Source: a virus
Direction: 5' to 3' (one strand)
DNA length: 31,121 bases
IMG/VR virus record: IMGVR_UViG_3300030117_000527
Span: 1-31,121 of that record
The notes beneath the pieces are model-generated. The model ran no database searches. It had not been told where the DNA came from and worked only from the letters and a program-made list of their open reading frames with translations. Both the position numbers and the translations under genes were made by a program. Numbering within the stretch: position 1 is the first letter of the stretch; each line of letters opens with the position of its first letter. Below, one piece after another: positions 1 to 8,200 of the stretch.

Positions 1-123
1 GATCCTGAATTAAAATTGAGAGGTGCATATGGCGGTAAAACTAAATATAGTAATGATTTTGTTGAGGCTTTCGAGCCAATGCTTAGAAAAAAAATCATCA
101 AAATGTTAAAGGAGGCATCATGA
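1..123 (+). CDS. C-terminal end of an unknown protein (5' partial)
   Basis: The frame is open from the first base to a TGA at 121-123 and gives the last 40 residues of a basic protein (ends KKIIKMLKEAS). Its stop overlaps the ATG of the exonuclease gene in an ATGA junction, and a strong ribosome binding site for that gene (AAAGGAGG) lies inside its last codons, so it is very probably the upstream member of the same plus-strand operon. I do not recognise the fragment. Start and product lie outside the window. Confidence 0.6.
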   Translation, partial: DPELKLRGAYGGKTKYSNDFVEAFEPMLRKKIIKMLKEAS

Positions 124-1076
124 GTAAGTTACCAGATATGTTAGAGGATCTACCACATAAAAAGGTAGGCGATGCTTATTACTTTCCTAACATGGATAAT
201 AACTTTTATCATAATGGGCCAGGCATATCTTCTTCACACATAAGAAGATTTAGTCAAAGTCAATTACACGCTTTGGAAGAAGTTATAGAGCAGACACCAG
301 CTATGAACTTTGGATCTGCGGCACATTCATTAATTGTAGAGGGTGAGGGAGCATTTTTTAGTGATGTAGTTACTATAACTGGATCTCCATACACCAATAC
401 TAACAAAGCTCTTAAGAAAGAAAGTCTTGATAAAGGTCTTATTGTTATTAATGAAAAGGACAAAGATACCATATATAGTATGCAAAACAGCTTGGTAACG
501 GAGGCGAGAGCTTATCTAAATCCAGATAAAGAGTATCCTAGCACTTTTGATTCACCCTACGAGGTGTCTATATTTTGGTATGAGCAAGATTTATTGTGTA
601 AGACAAGAGCAGATGTAGTTTTGAACCCATTTGATAAACCACATGGGGAAAATGCCATAGTGCTTGTAGATTATAAAACAACGAGTGATTGTTCCGTCAG
701 GGGTTTTACCAATTCGGTAAGGCGGTACTCGTATGATCTACAAGCTGCTTGGTATAAGCGTGGGTTTGAGCAAGCTGGTTTCCAGGTGCATGACTTTGCA
801 TTTGTTGCACAAGAAAAGAAACCACCGTATGCAAGTAAAGTATTTAAGATGAACCATACCGATATGGAAATAGGTTGGAACTTCTTAAGTGATTACTTAG
901 AAGAATACAACAAAGTAGTCTGGAATGGTGGCAAACAAGCAACTATATACAACAGCCCTAACGTTGTTGAGCTAGATACTGGTAACTTTTATAGAGAAGA
1001 AACAACAGACATAACTAAACTTAAAAACGTATGGGAAGAAAAGTCTACAAAGAAGGAGAAACAAAATGACAGATAA
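120..1076 (+). CDS. RecE-like PD-(D/E)XK exonuclease
   Basis: A 318-residue protein matching the phage PD-(D/E)XK exonuclease group (exonuclease VIII/RecE-like, DUF3799 type). Visible landmarks in order: GSAAHSLIVE near residues 65-74 with the conserved His69; KTRADVV at 161-167 with Asp165; LVDYKTT at 182-188 giving the D-x-K metal and catalytic pair (Asp184, Lys186); and the QxxxY motif at Gln208/Tyr212. Such enzymes resect double-stranded ends 5'-3' so that a single-strand annealing or recombinase partner can act. Suitable partners (DUF669 protein, Sak4-like ATPase) are encoded just downstream on the other strand. The start is supported by AAAGGAGG eight bases upstream. It overlaps the next gene by 11 bases. 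The family is fairly sure; processivity and polarity are inferred. Confidence 0.88.
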   Translation: MSKLPDMLEDLPHKKVGDAYYFPNMDNNFYHNGPGISSSHIRRFSQSQLHALEEVIEQTPAMNFGSAAHSLIVEGEGAFFSDVVTITGSPYTNTNKALKKESLDKGLIVINEKDKDTIYSMQNSLVTEARAYLNPDKEYPSTFDSPYEVSIFWYEQDLLCKTRADVVLNPFDKPHGENAIVLVDYKTTSDCSVRGFTNSVRRYSYDLQAAWYKRGFEQAGFQVHDFAFVAQEKKPPYASKVFKMNHTDMEIGWNFLSDYLEEYNKVVWNGGKQATIYNSPNVVELDTGNFYREETTDITKLKNVWEEKSTKKEKQNDR

Positions 1077-1287
1077 TGTAAACCACCCGCCACACTATAA
1101 AAAAGGCCCTATTGAATGTATTGATGCAATAGAGTCAGCTTTAACCTTTGAACAGTTTGTTGGTTACTGTAAAGCAGCAGCTATAAAATATATCTGGAGA
1201 TCTGATTATAAAGATGCAAATATCCAAGATATAGATAAAGCTATATGGTATCTAACTAGACTTAGAAACAAAATGGAGAACAGATGA
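1066..1287 (+). CDS. DUF3310 (SaV-like) protein
   Basis: A 73-residue protein with the DUF3310 pattern: VNHPPHYKKG at the N-terminus, then IECIDAIE, a central GYCKAAAIKYIWR (family form usually GNxxKYxxR) and a final AIWYLTRL. DUF3310 proteins are common in phage replication and nucleotide regions; their biochemical role is not settled. The start lies inside the end of the exonuclease gene (11-base overlap, GGAGAAACAA just before the ATG), and its TGA overlaps the ATG of the next small ORF, so it is a co-translated operon member. Length is normal for the family. Confidence 0.85.
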   Translation: MTDNVNHPPHYKKGPIECIDAIESALTFEQFVGYCKAAAIKYIWRSDYKDANIQDIDKAIWYLTRLRNKMENR

Positions 1288-1361
1288 TGGATCTTAGTTT
1301 TTATGCTGTGATAGGTCTTTTACTTTTAGCTATATATGCGTATATGCAGGATAAAAAATGA
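1284..1361 (+). CDS. Tiny single-pass membrane peptide
   Basis: A 25-residue ORF beginning at the ATG that overlaps the DUF3310 stop (ATGA) and ending in a TGA that overlaps the next ATG (ATGA again). About residues 5-20 form one uninterrupted hydrophobic stretch (FYAVIGLLLLAIYAY), followed by a polar basic end, so a small inner-membrane peptide is plausible. The evidence is the perfect two-sided coupling and the hydrophobic pattern. There is no recognisable family. It could be a translational linker rather than a functional peptide. Confidence 0.45.
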   Translation: MMDLSFYAVIGLLLLAIYAYMQDKK

Positions 1362-1489
1362 ATTTATCAGAACAAATAAAACAAACCAAAAGAGATCTAA
1401 AAAAAGCAAAAGAAAGAACACAACGATTGCAAGATGAGTTGTTTTTGTTAATTTTAGAGGCACAAAAAAAGGGGCACAAAGCCCCTTAA
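1358..1489 (+). CDS. Small charged helical protein
   Basis: A 43-residue ORF starting at an ATG overlapping the stop of the tiny membrane ORF. It is rich in Lys, Glu and Gln with hydrophobic residues at helical spacing, suggesting one amphipathic or coiled-coil helix. Its last codons (GCC CCT TAA) form the descending arm of the hairpin terminator that ends the opposing minus-strand operon. It is the last plus-strand gene before the convergent pair. No family is recognised, and coding status rests on operon spacing only. Confidence 0.4.
   Translation: MNLSEQIKQTKRDLKKAKERTQRLQDELFLLILEAQKKGHKAP
1464..1487 (-). terminator. Rho-independent terminator for the DUF669/Sak4 operon
   Basis: A 7-bp perfect stem AAGGGGC/GCCCCTT (1469-1475 with 1481-1487) and loop ACAAA. 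Read on the minus strand the GC-rich stem is followed by a run of seven T (complement of the A run at 1464-1470), the canonical form, and it lies just 17 bases past the minus-strand stop at 1504. On the plus strand only a weak TTAATTT tail follows, so it may act weakly in both directions for these convergent transcripts. Confidence 0.8.
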
Positions 1490-1503
1490 TTTATAAACTA
1501 ATA

Positions 1504-1965
1504 TTAGAAAGGCGGTACAGCTTCTTTAGGTGGATTCATATCTGAATCAGCCTCTGGTAAATATAATCTGATTTTAGTCTTCTTAGTATTCACCACACCG
1601 TTATCACCTTCAAACTGATCATCAATTTGTTCAGTTTTAAGTATTAGTTTTTTACCCACAAAATCACCATGATTCTCTGGATACTTTTTAAAGCCAACAG
1701 CTTTAGTAAGCCTGGTAAATATCTCCGTGCTTATACGCTTGTTTTTCTCATCTGTACTCCATAAGTTGTACCATTCATTATGATCTTTGTATTTACCACC
1801 ATCAATTTGGTATGTTACTTTTAAAGTCCAGTTACCAGCCTTAGATTTATGTTTATCCGTGGCAATAATTGTCGCATTGTGTTCACCATCTGGTGCTAAA
1901 GGTAAGCCACCAGATGACATTTCCTCTAAGTTATCAAAAAATTCTACATCACCAAAATCAGACAT
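1504..1965 (-). CDS. DUF669 putative ssDNA-binding protein
   Basis: A 153-residue protein of the phage DUF669 type: N-terminal FFDNLEEM, a PDGEHNATIIATDKHKSKAGN stretch, then LKVTYQIDGGKYKDHNEWYNLW and a KAVGFKKYPEN segment. DUF669 proteins sit beside phage recombination genes and are thought to act as OB-fold-like ssDNA-binding proteins. The C-terminus is acidic then ends EAVPPF, resembling the acidic, Phe-terminated tip by which bacterial SSB recruits partners. It starts 8 bases inside the end of the Sak4-like gene, so the two are co-translated, and a terminator follows. The family is fairly confident; DNA binding is inferred. Confidence 0.8.
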   Translation of the reverse strand: MSDFGDVEFFDNLEEMSSGGLPLAPDGEHNATIIATDKHKSKAGNWTLKVTYQIDGGKYKDHNEWYNLWSTDEKNKRISTEIFTRLTKAVGFKKYPENHGDFVGKKLILKTEQIDDQFEGDNGVVNTKKTKIRLYLPEADSDMNPPKEAVPPF

Positions 1966-2680
1966 TTTCTCCTCCCATATTGTCGTTAGTTAATGAAAAC
2001 CCTAACTTTTCAATTAGAGCAGTTATATCAGGTTTTTCAAAGTTTTCTAGTTTACCACTACGATCCTTTGCTTTATAACCTTGTCCATAGACGGTTTGCA
2101 ACCATCTGTTTTGGATATTCTTGCCGTCTTCATCTTGATCTTCAATGATGCGTAAAGCAAGAACCTCATCAAAAAAATATGTAATTGATTCGCCTAACTT
2201 AGTACCAACCATTTTTGGTGCGTGTCTAAGTACGCCATCATCATTTACCACATCTTCTTTACATAAGAACAAAACGTGCATATTTAGATCTCTAAAAGCA
2301 CGCATTAAATTTGTTACAGATTCTTGTACATTACCATATGCCATACGTGGATCTTTGCTACGAGATTTCTCCCATGTTAATAAGATCTCGCTTATTTCAG
2401 ATACTGAATCTAAGCACACTGTGTCATATTGTAATTTACCAGACTTCAAAGCATCATGAAGTTCCATAACTTCTGCTGCTTCTTTTACTTCAATAGCCTC
2501 TACATTGCTTGCATCTTTAATAGATAACAATCCAGCTTCAGCACTTATAACAAGTACCTTGCCTGGACAAGTTTTGGCTAATGTTGTTTTACCCGCTCCA
2601 GCCATTCCATACACCAAGATTTTTGCACCTTGATCCTGTACTAACTTTTGCGGAGATACTATTCTACTTGATAATTCCAT
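1958..2680 (-). CDS. Sak4-like P-loop ATPase (AAA_24), recombination
   Basis: A 240-residue RecA-fold ATPase. Walker A is GMAGAGKTT at residues 25-33 (Lys31, Thr32); a Walker B-like strand YDTVCLDSV ends at Asp91; a further strand VLFLCKEDV near 136-144 fits the sensor region. Length and motif spacing match the phage AAA_24/Sak4 group, regarded as short RecA/Rad51-like recombination mediators that pair with an SSB-like protein. Here the partner is the overlapping DUF669 gene. The start has AAAGGAG about ten bases upstream, and a good promoter (TTCACA-18-TATAAT) lies 36-65 bases upstream of the ATG. A generic phage nucleotide-binding protein is the alternative name. Confidence 0.82.
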   Translation of the reverse strand: MELSSRIVSPQKLVQDQGAKILVYGMAGAGKTTLAKTCPGKVLVISAEAGLLSIKDASNVEAIEVKEAAEVMELHDALKSGKLQYDTVCLDSVSEISEILLTWEKSRSKDPRMAYGNVQESVTNLMRAFRDLNMHVLFLCKEDVVNDDGVLRHAPKMVGTKLGESITYFFDEVLALRIIEDQDEDGKNIQNRWLQTVYGQGYKAKDRSGKLENFEKPDITALIEKLGFSLTNDNMGGENV

Positions 2681-2709
2681 TCTCTATCTCCTTTAAATAA
2701 AAATTAACT

Positions 2710-2738
2710 TGCATATTATATACTACTTATCTACAATA
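2710..2738 (+). promoter_or_regulatory. Sigma-70-like promoter for regulator and primase genes
   Basis: TTGCAT (2710-2715) and TACAAT (2733-2738) with a 17-base spacer point toward the HTH gene at 2778. The predicted start of transcription would be near 2745, leaving a leader of about 30 bases with AGGAG before the ATG. It lies in the only sizeable non-coding gap of the left third and overlaps an opposing promoter. Confidence 0.55.
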
Positions 2739-2745
2739 TGTGAAT
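2716..2745 (-). promoter_or_regulatory. Sigma-70-like promoter for the Sak4/DUF669 operon
   Basis: On the minus strand TTCACA (forward 2740-2745) and a perfect TATAAT (forward 2716-2721) are 18 bases apart and point toward the gene starting at 2680. The -10 lies within the spacer of the opposing promoter, so polymerases at the two promoters would exclude each other. Confidence 0.6.
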
Positions 2746-2754
2746 ATTTTTCAA
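2742..2754. promoter_or_regulatory. Candidate operator dyad
   Basis: An imperfect 13-base palindrome, TGAATATTTTTCA, with five of six base pairs symmetrical. It overlaps the -35 of the minus-strand promoter and sits just after the -10 of the plus-strand promoter, where a repressor could close both. The adjacent HTH protein is the obvious candidate ligand, but no binding evidence exists and such dyads arise easily in AT-rich DNA. Confidence 0.3.
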
Positions 2755-2777
2755 ATAAAAGTTACGAGGAGAAAAAC

Positions 2778-3122
2778 ATGGAAGATACCAACAAAGAAAA
2801 TTTAGTATGGCAAGCTAACTATTATCATAGAATGAAGTCGCTATCATCGCAAAAATTAAAAGAATTTGAAACACTTGGAGTAAAACCTAATCACACTGAT
2901 AGAGTAGTAAAAAGATACACTTTAAAAGAATACATTGAATTTCTAGGACAGAAAAAAGCTGCAGAGGATTTTGGTTGTTCGGAGGCTTCATGTAAGTCAT
3001 GGAGATATGGTTATAGGCAGCCAACTATAAATCAAGCCAAACAAATTATAAAAGCTACTGATGGCAGATTAGATTTTGAATGCATCTTTGGATCAGTAAA
3101 TGATATAGCACAAGAAGCTTAG
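2778..3122 (+). CDS. HTH (Cro/CI-like) DNA-binding protein
   Basis: A 114-residue protein. The chosen start is the ATG at 2778, preceded by GAGGAGAAAAAC; the frame extends upstream to 2709 but that stretch contains the promoter elements. Residues about 49-95 fit a helix-turn-helix of Cro/YdaS type: EYIEFLGQKKAAEDFGCS, then ASCKSWRYGYRQPTINQAKQI, where the second helix follows the family pattern SxxSxxxWxxGxxxP. The N-terminal 45 residues are charged and helical. It is placed exactly beside a pair of divergent overlapping promoters and one base before the primase start, so it probably autoregulates and controls the Sak4 operon. Whether it represses, activates or both cannot be told. Confidence 0.72.
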   Translation: MEDTNKENLVWQANYYHRMKSLSSQKLKEFETLGVKPNHTDRVVKRYTLKEYIEFLGQKKAAEDFGCSEASCKSWRYGYRQPTINQAKQIIKATDGRLDFECIFGSVNDIAQEA

Positions 3123-3123
3123 T

Positions 3124-5247
3124 GTGTTTCAGCTTAACATTACTGAGGATGATACATCCTTAGAGCAAGCTCTTGCCTATTATGACGATGGTTATAATGT
3201 AGTTCCTTTACAAAGATCTAACAAAAAACCACCATCTTTTCTAGGTAGTTGGGAACAATACAAAGAAGTAAGGCCTGATAGAACCCTTGTAGAGTCATGG
3301 TTTAAGGGCAGAGATAACTTACAAGTTGCACTTGTTTGCGGTAAATTTGTTGTTGTCGATGCAGATTCTCCAGAGGCTATGGACTGGGTAGAAAAAAATA
3401 TGCCTGCTTGTCCATTTAAAGTTATAACTGGTAAAGGTATGCATTACTATTATAACAATCCACAAAACTATACTACTTTTGCAACCAGAAGAACTGCTGA
3501 AACTCCCATAGAGAGATTAATAGATATTAGAGGTATGGGTGGATTAATCATTGCACCATATAACAGGCACGCCAACGGACAAGTTTATAAACCAATTACT
3601 TTTCCAGATTGGAAAATACATGACCATAATGATTTACCAGACTTTACAGAAGTTGAGTTTCAAAAAATTACGGGGGTTCCAAAAACAGATACAGGAGTAC
3701 AAACTGCACCATTCTCACTTGATGGTGTTATGGAAGGATCTAGGAATGATGGAGCTGCTAGAATAGCTGGATACTTAATATCAAAGAACGTAAATATACA
3801 ATTTGTAAAAATATTTTTGCAGAACTGGAATAAAAATAACAATCCACCATTGCCACAAACAGAGATAGATAGCGTTGTAGAGAGCGTCAAAAACACTCAC
3901 GATAGAAAGAACAGGATAGCACCATTGTTCATTCAAGCTTCAGAAAGCATACAGAAACCAAAAGACTTATTCAACCCACCAGGACTTTTAAAAGATATGT
4001 TTAAGTTTTGTGAAGAGATAGCACAAGTGCCACAGCCAGAGTTATCACTTATAGGTGCATTAGCTTTAGCTAGTGTTACTTGTGGACGTATTTATAGAAC
4101 TAATATGAATAACTTTTCTTCTATGTATTTCATGGGTATTGCTAAGTCTGGTCAGGGTAAGGAAAACATAAAAACATTTGTCGAGTCGGTACTCAATGCT
4201 AGTGATCACGAAAAGCTTGTAGTAGGAGATGGTTATACATCAAGTGGTGCCGTGCATTCTGTTCTTAAGATGAGGCCAACACAAATAACTATAATGGACG
4301 AGTTTGGTAAAAGATTAGAGGCCATAGGTGCGTCAACCAATACAAATAGAGAGGATGGAATACAAACACTTATGGAGGCATGGGGTCGTTGTCATGGTAC
4401 TTTAAGACCAGATAACTATTCTTTAATGAATGTACAAGAACAATATAAAGAAATGATGATGAGCCGTGTTACGCACAAGCCAGCCATAACACTCGTTGGT
4501 TTATCAGTACCAAAGAATTTTTATAAAGCATTAAATGGTGGCAGAATTGCGGACGGGTTCTTAAACCGTTTTGTGGTTGTTGAATCTACAGAACCAAGAA
4601 GAGTAGGTGAGCTTAAAAAATTTAAATCGCCACCAACATCTATAGTTAATTGGGTGAACTATGTTAGAAGATCTAGGGGAGGAATGACTGATTTATCTCG
4701 TGATAATGCAGAATTAGATTTAGATCAAATAATTTTAAATTTTGATAGAGAATCAGAAGAAATACTACAAGACTTTGCACGAGAAATAGTTAAACGACAA
4801 GATATACTAGAAAAAGATAACCTAGAGCCACTTCTAAGCCGTTCTAAGGAGAAAGCTATGCGTTTGTCTTTATTATGTACTCTTGCATCAAATGCAGATG
4901 CTACAGCCATTACAGGAGATGTAACACGTTGGGCTGTAGATTTTATTAGATACTATGACTTATTATTCATAGAAGCCTGTAGAGATAAGGTAGCCAGTAG
5001 TGCAACAGAGTCAAAGATTAAACAAGTATTATCATTCATTAGATCCAGGAATGGAGAAGGTATATCTAAACGTGAAGTTGATAGACACGAACTATTTAGG
5101 AGTATGAAGTCTTATGAAGTAAAAGAGATTATTGAAAGGCTTAAAAATGCAGGGGAGATACAAGAGGTTGAGATTAAAGTGGGTGGTAAAGGCAGACCAG
5201 CTAAAAGATTTGTAGCTGTAGATCCTACTTTTTTTGAGGATAGTTAA
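3124..5247 (+). CDS. Primase-polymerase / DUF3987 helicase fusion
   Basis: A 707-residue replication protein. Residues about 15-175 are a bifunctional prim-pol domain (AEP type): GYNVVPL at 23-29, catalytic acids in VVVDAD (Asp79, Asp81), GKGMHYYY at 103-110 with His107, and DIRGMGGLIIAPYN at 134-147. Residues about 200-260 look like the PriCT_1 linker. From about 280 a DUF3987-type helicase follows, with a Walker A-like GIAKSGQGKE (338-347, Lys346) and Walker B ITIMDEF (Asp392, Glu393). The last 65 residues look like a winged helix. It likely primes and unwinds phage DNA. It starts with GTG one base after the HTH stop with a poor ribosome site, suggesting coupled translation. Its stop overlaps the opposing late-operon stop. 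Confidence 0.88.
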   Translation: MFQLNITEDDTSLEQALAYYDDGYNVVPLQRSNKKPPSFLGSWEQYKEVRPDRTLVESWFKGRDNLQVALVCGKFVVVDADSPEAMDWVEKNMPACPFKVITGKGMHYYYNNPQNYTTFATRRTAETPIERLIDIRGMGGLIIAPYNRHANGQVYKPITFPDWKIHDHNDLPDFTEVEFQKITGVPKTDTGVQTAPFSLDGVMEGSRNDGAARIAGYLISKNVNIQFVKIFLQNWNKNNNPPLPQTEIDSVVESVKNTHDRKNRIAPLFIQASESIQKPKDLFNPPGLLKDMFKFCEEIAQVPQPELSLIGALALASVTCGRIYRTNMNNFSSMYFMGIAKSGQGKENIKTFVESVLNASDHEKLVVGDGYTSSGAVHSVLKMRPTQITIMDEFGKRLEAIGASTNTNREDGIQTLMEAWGRCHGTLRPDNYSLMNVQEQYKEMMMSRVTHKPAITLVGLSVPKNFYKALNGGRIADGFLNRFVVVESTEPRRVGELKKFKSPPTSIVNWVNYVRRSRGGMTDLSRDNAELDLDQIILNFDRESEEILQDFAREIVKRQDILEKDNLEPLLSRSKEKAMRLSLLCTLASNADATAITGDVTRWAVDFIRYYDLLFIEACRDKVASSATESKIKQVLSFIRSRNGEGISKREVDRHELFRSMKSYEVKEIIERLKNAGEIQEVEIKVGGKGRPAKRFVAVDPTFFEDS

Positions 5248-8200
5248 ACGATTGGCCTACCAGCAACTTGTTCTGCAAAGTCTATACGTTCTGGTGATAA
5301 TGGATCTGTAGGTGATTGCATAGGTTGAACATCTGGTAATTGTAGTTCTGAAGTTTTAAGTGGTGCAGTAACTTGTTCTCTTAGTTGTTGGAATATGTTA
5401 AGACCTTCATCTGTAATACCTTCTACATCACCGCCAGTAACTCCAGCCTCAGTCGCAGCATCTTGTACACCTGTTTCAATAACATCTGTTACAGAGGCAG
5501 CAAAGGGTTGAATTTGACCATCAACATATCGTAAACCAAATTGTCTCAACGTATTGTTAAATATTTTAAAAGCCTGTGTAATGGAACCTGGATCTGTTTT
5601 GGTCATTAATCTTACAAAAGCTCTATTACCAAATAAAGACCTAGCAACTGCAAGACCTGCTACTATCGGCAGGGTGGCTAAAGGTGTAAATATAACAGTA
5701 GCAGCTATACCTGCAGCTACTAAACCACCAGCACCACCTGCTCCTCTACCTACCTCACCAAGAGTTAAAATATCTATTTCTTTTTGGAATGTTCGTAAAT
5801 CTTTTGCAAGCTCTCTTCCAAACATAGCTTCAAGTGTTTCATCACCATATGAATCTAAAGCTGTTTTAAGATTTTGATGTTTAAATACATCGGTAACTTT
5901 ACCTTTACCATTGAAGTCTATAGATTTAGCTAATAGTTTTTGCATACTAGCTTGTTGAATGCTGTTAAACACTTCATCATCAACAGTGTTTTTTAATTTA
6001 ATAATATTAGCTGCACTACCAGGTCTAAAAATACTATTAACTGTTTCTTCAATACCAACTTCAGGTAGTCTTGATATAGCCCTGTTAGCTTCAAATTTTA
6101 ACCTTTCGTCTGAGGCTTTGGCTAAATTTTCTAATTCGTTAATAAATTTTCTACCAGAGGCATAGGCATCTAATCCTTTGCCTTTAAAATCTACAGTGAA
6201 GTCATTTACTAAACTTTTTAAATCTTGTGGTTTTATTCTTGGGCCTATCATATTTAACTGATCAATAGCTCTTAGAACATCTTTACCAGAACTTCTTTTG
6301 GTAACTGGATCTCTAAACAACTCATCAAACTTACCTTGATTTTCCATATCAAATTTTTTCATTTGTCTTGCAAAATCAGTAAAGTTGACACTTGTTAGAT
6401 CATCTTTTGTTGCAACTCTAAAAGCATCATTAAACAATCTTCTTTTAATTTGTGATTTTAGTTCTACTTCCTTTAAAACTTGTTTACCATTTTTAAACGT
6501 AGCTTGTCCTGTTCTAGCAAGGTATTCATCATAACCACGTAATGCATTCACAATATCTGAAAATTCTCCAGGTGCTCCACTTAAAATTGCTCTTTTATAA
6601 ACGTCATCAGCACTGATAGATCCTTTTTGTGCATTTGAAATCAAAGAATCCATTTTTACTTTATCAAACGGCCTCATTCTTTCATAATGCAATTTGTTTG
6701 CAGCTCTTAAATCATCAATAGCCATTGTTATTCTATTGCTTAAAATTGGATTTACATCAATACCAGCTTTTTTCAAATCTGCTTTAATTTGTGCTTTTCC
6801 TGTATCAGCTAATTCAGTAAGCATACTGTCAGCATTTTGTTGTCCAGGTTTGTAATTATCAAACACTTTTACTACATCACTAAGCAAACGTCCTTCAGGT
6901 GAACGTCCAACAACCTCTGTGTGGAAATCTTTTAATCTGCTAACATCATTTCTTATTTGTTTTAAATTAATACCAGCAATTAATTCTCCGCTTTCGTCTG
7001 TTGCGTTATCTAATACTGCTTGAGATCTTTTTCTCATATTTTCTAAAACAGCATCAAGCTGTTGTACTACGCTAGTTTTAATATCAGTTCCTGGAGCTTG
7101 TAAATTCCAAGTATTGCTACTATTTTTATAATCTTTTACCAAACGTTGTGCCTGTAAAACATATTTGTTTACAACACTATTAATAGTTTTGTTTATAATA
7201 CGTGCTTCTTGTGCTGGTCCAGTAACTGCTTCTCTACCGCCAACAGTTCTTACTATTTCTTCTTTATTTCTAGGATCTGCAATGTCTAAAAACTTTTGGT
7301 CAACTGTGCCATATCTTTCACCACTTTCTCGCATAACAGCACTTCTAGATCTAAATAATACATCTTTGAGTGTTTCACCAAATTCTCTTCTACTAGGCAC
7401 CTGGCCGTAATTCCCTATTTCAATAACATCCGAACCAATATCTTTAAGCATTTTTTTCAAACTTTCTGTAACATCTTTTTCTTGGTTTCTTAATTTTTGT
7501 AAAGCTTGGTTTACTGATTCATCTAATCTACCTTTTGATGATTGTGATATATAAGAGTCTAAAGCTGCTCTTTCACTTTTAATACCATTAAGTATGTAGT
7601 CTAGCTCAGCAAACAAAGCATTTTTATTTGCAATATCTCTATTGTTACCTAAGACTTGTTCAGAAATTTGTTGGTACCTACCAGGTAACATTTTTTCTAA
7701 TGATGCCTGTGCTGGTATTGCCCCTCTTGAATATTTCCAATCAAACTTTTTAACTCTACCATCTCGCACAGCTCTAGCTATTTCTTTAGGTGTAGCAGCT
7801 CTTCCTAAATCATTATCAAGTTTTACAACATCTTTATAACTTAAATTTTTTGACATAACGTTCATTAGTCTTTGGTTGTCAATCGGTGCTCTTTTACCTA
7901 ATAACAAGTTGTATAGTTTTGCTGGAACTTCACCAAAAAGACCTTGACCTATTGAACCAATACCAAACTCATATCCTATTAATTTTTTTATTTCTTCAGA
8001 ATCTTGTAACTGAAAACCCTCTTGTGCATCGAGATATTCTTCACCAGCCTTACCTGCAGCAGAACCAGTACCAGCAGCTAACATTCTTGCCATAGGCTGT
8101 CTACCACCAAGCAATGCAGCTAAACCTCTGACAATTCTAGCTTGTGGTAAAAGTGATACTATAGTACCTATTACAGGACCAGCTATACCAGAAAAATCAG

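Noticed and set aside
2709-2777. Upstream extension of the HTH protein by 23 residues
   Set aside because: The stretch holds promoter elements and the dyad; the ATG at 2778 has a clear GAGGAG site.
5222-5246. Weak hairpin (ATCCT/AGGAT) at the convergent stops as a terminator
   Set aside because: The stem is only five AT-containing pairs with a long loop and lacks a T tract in either direction.
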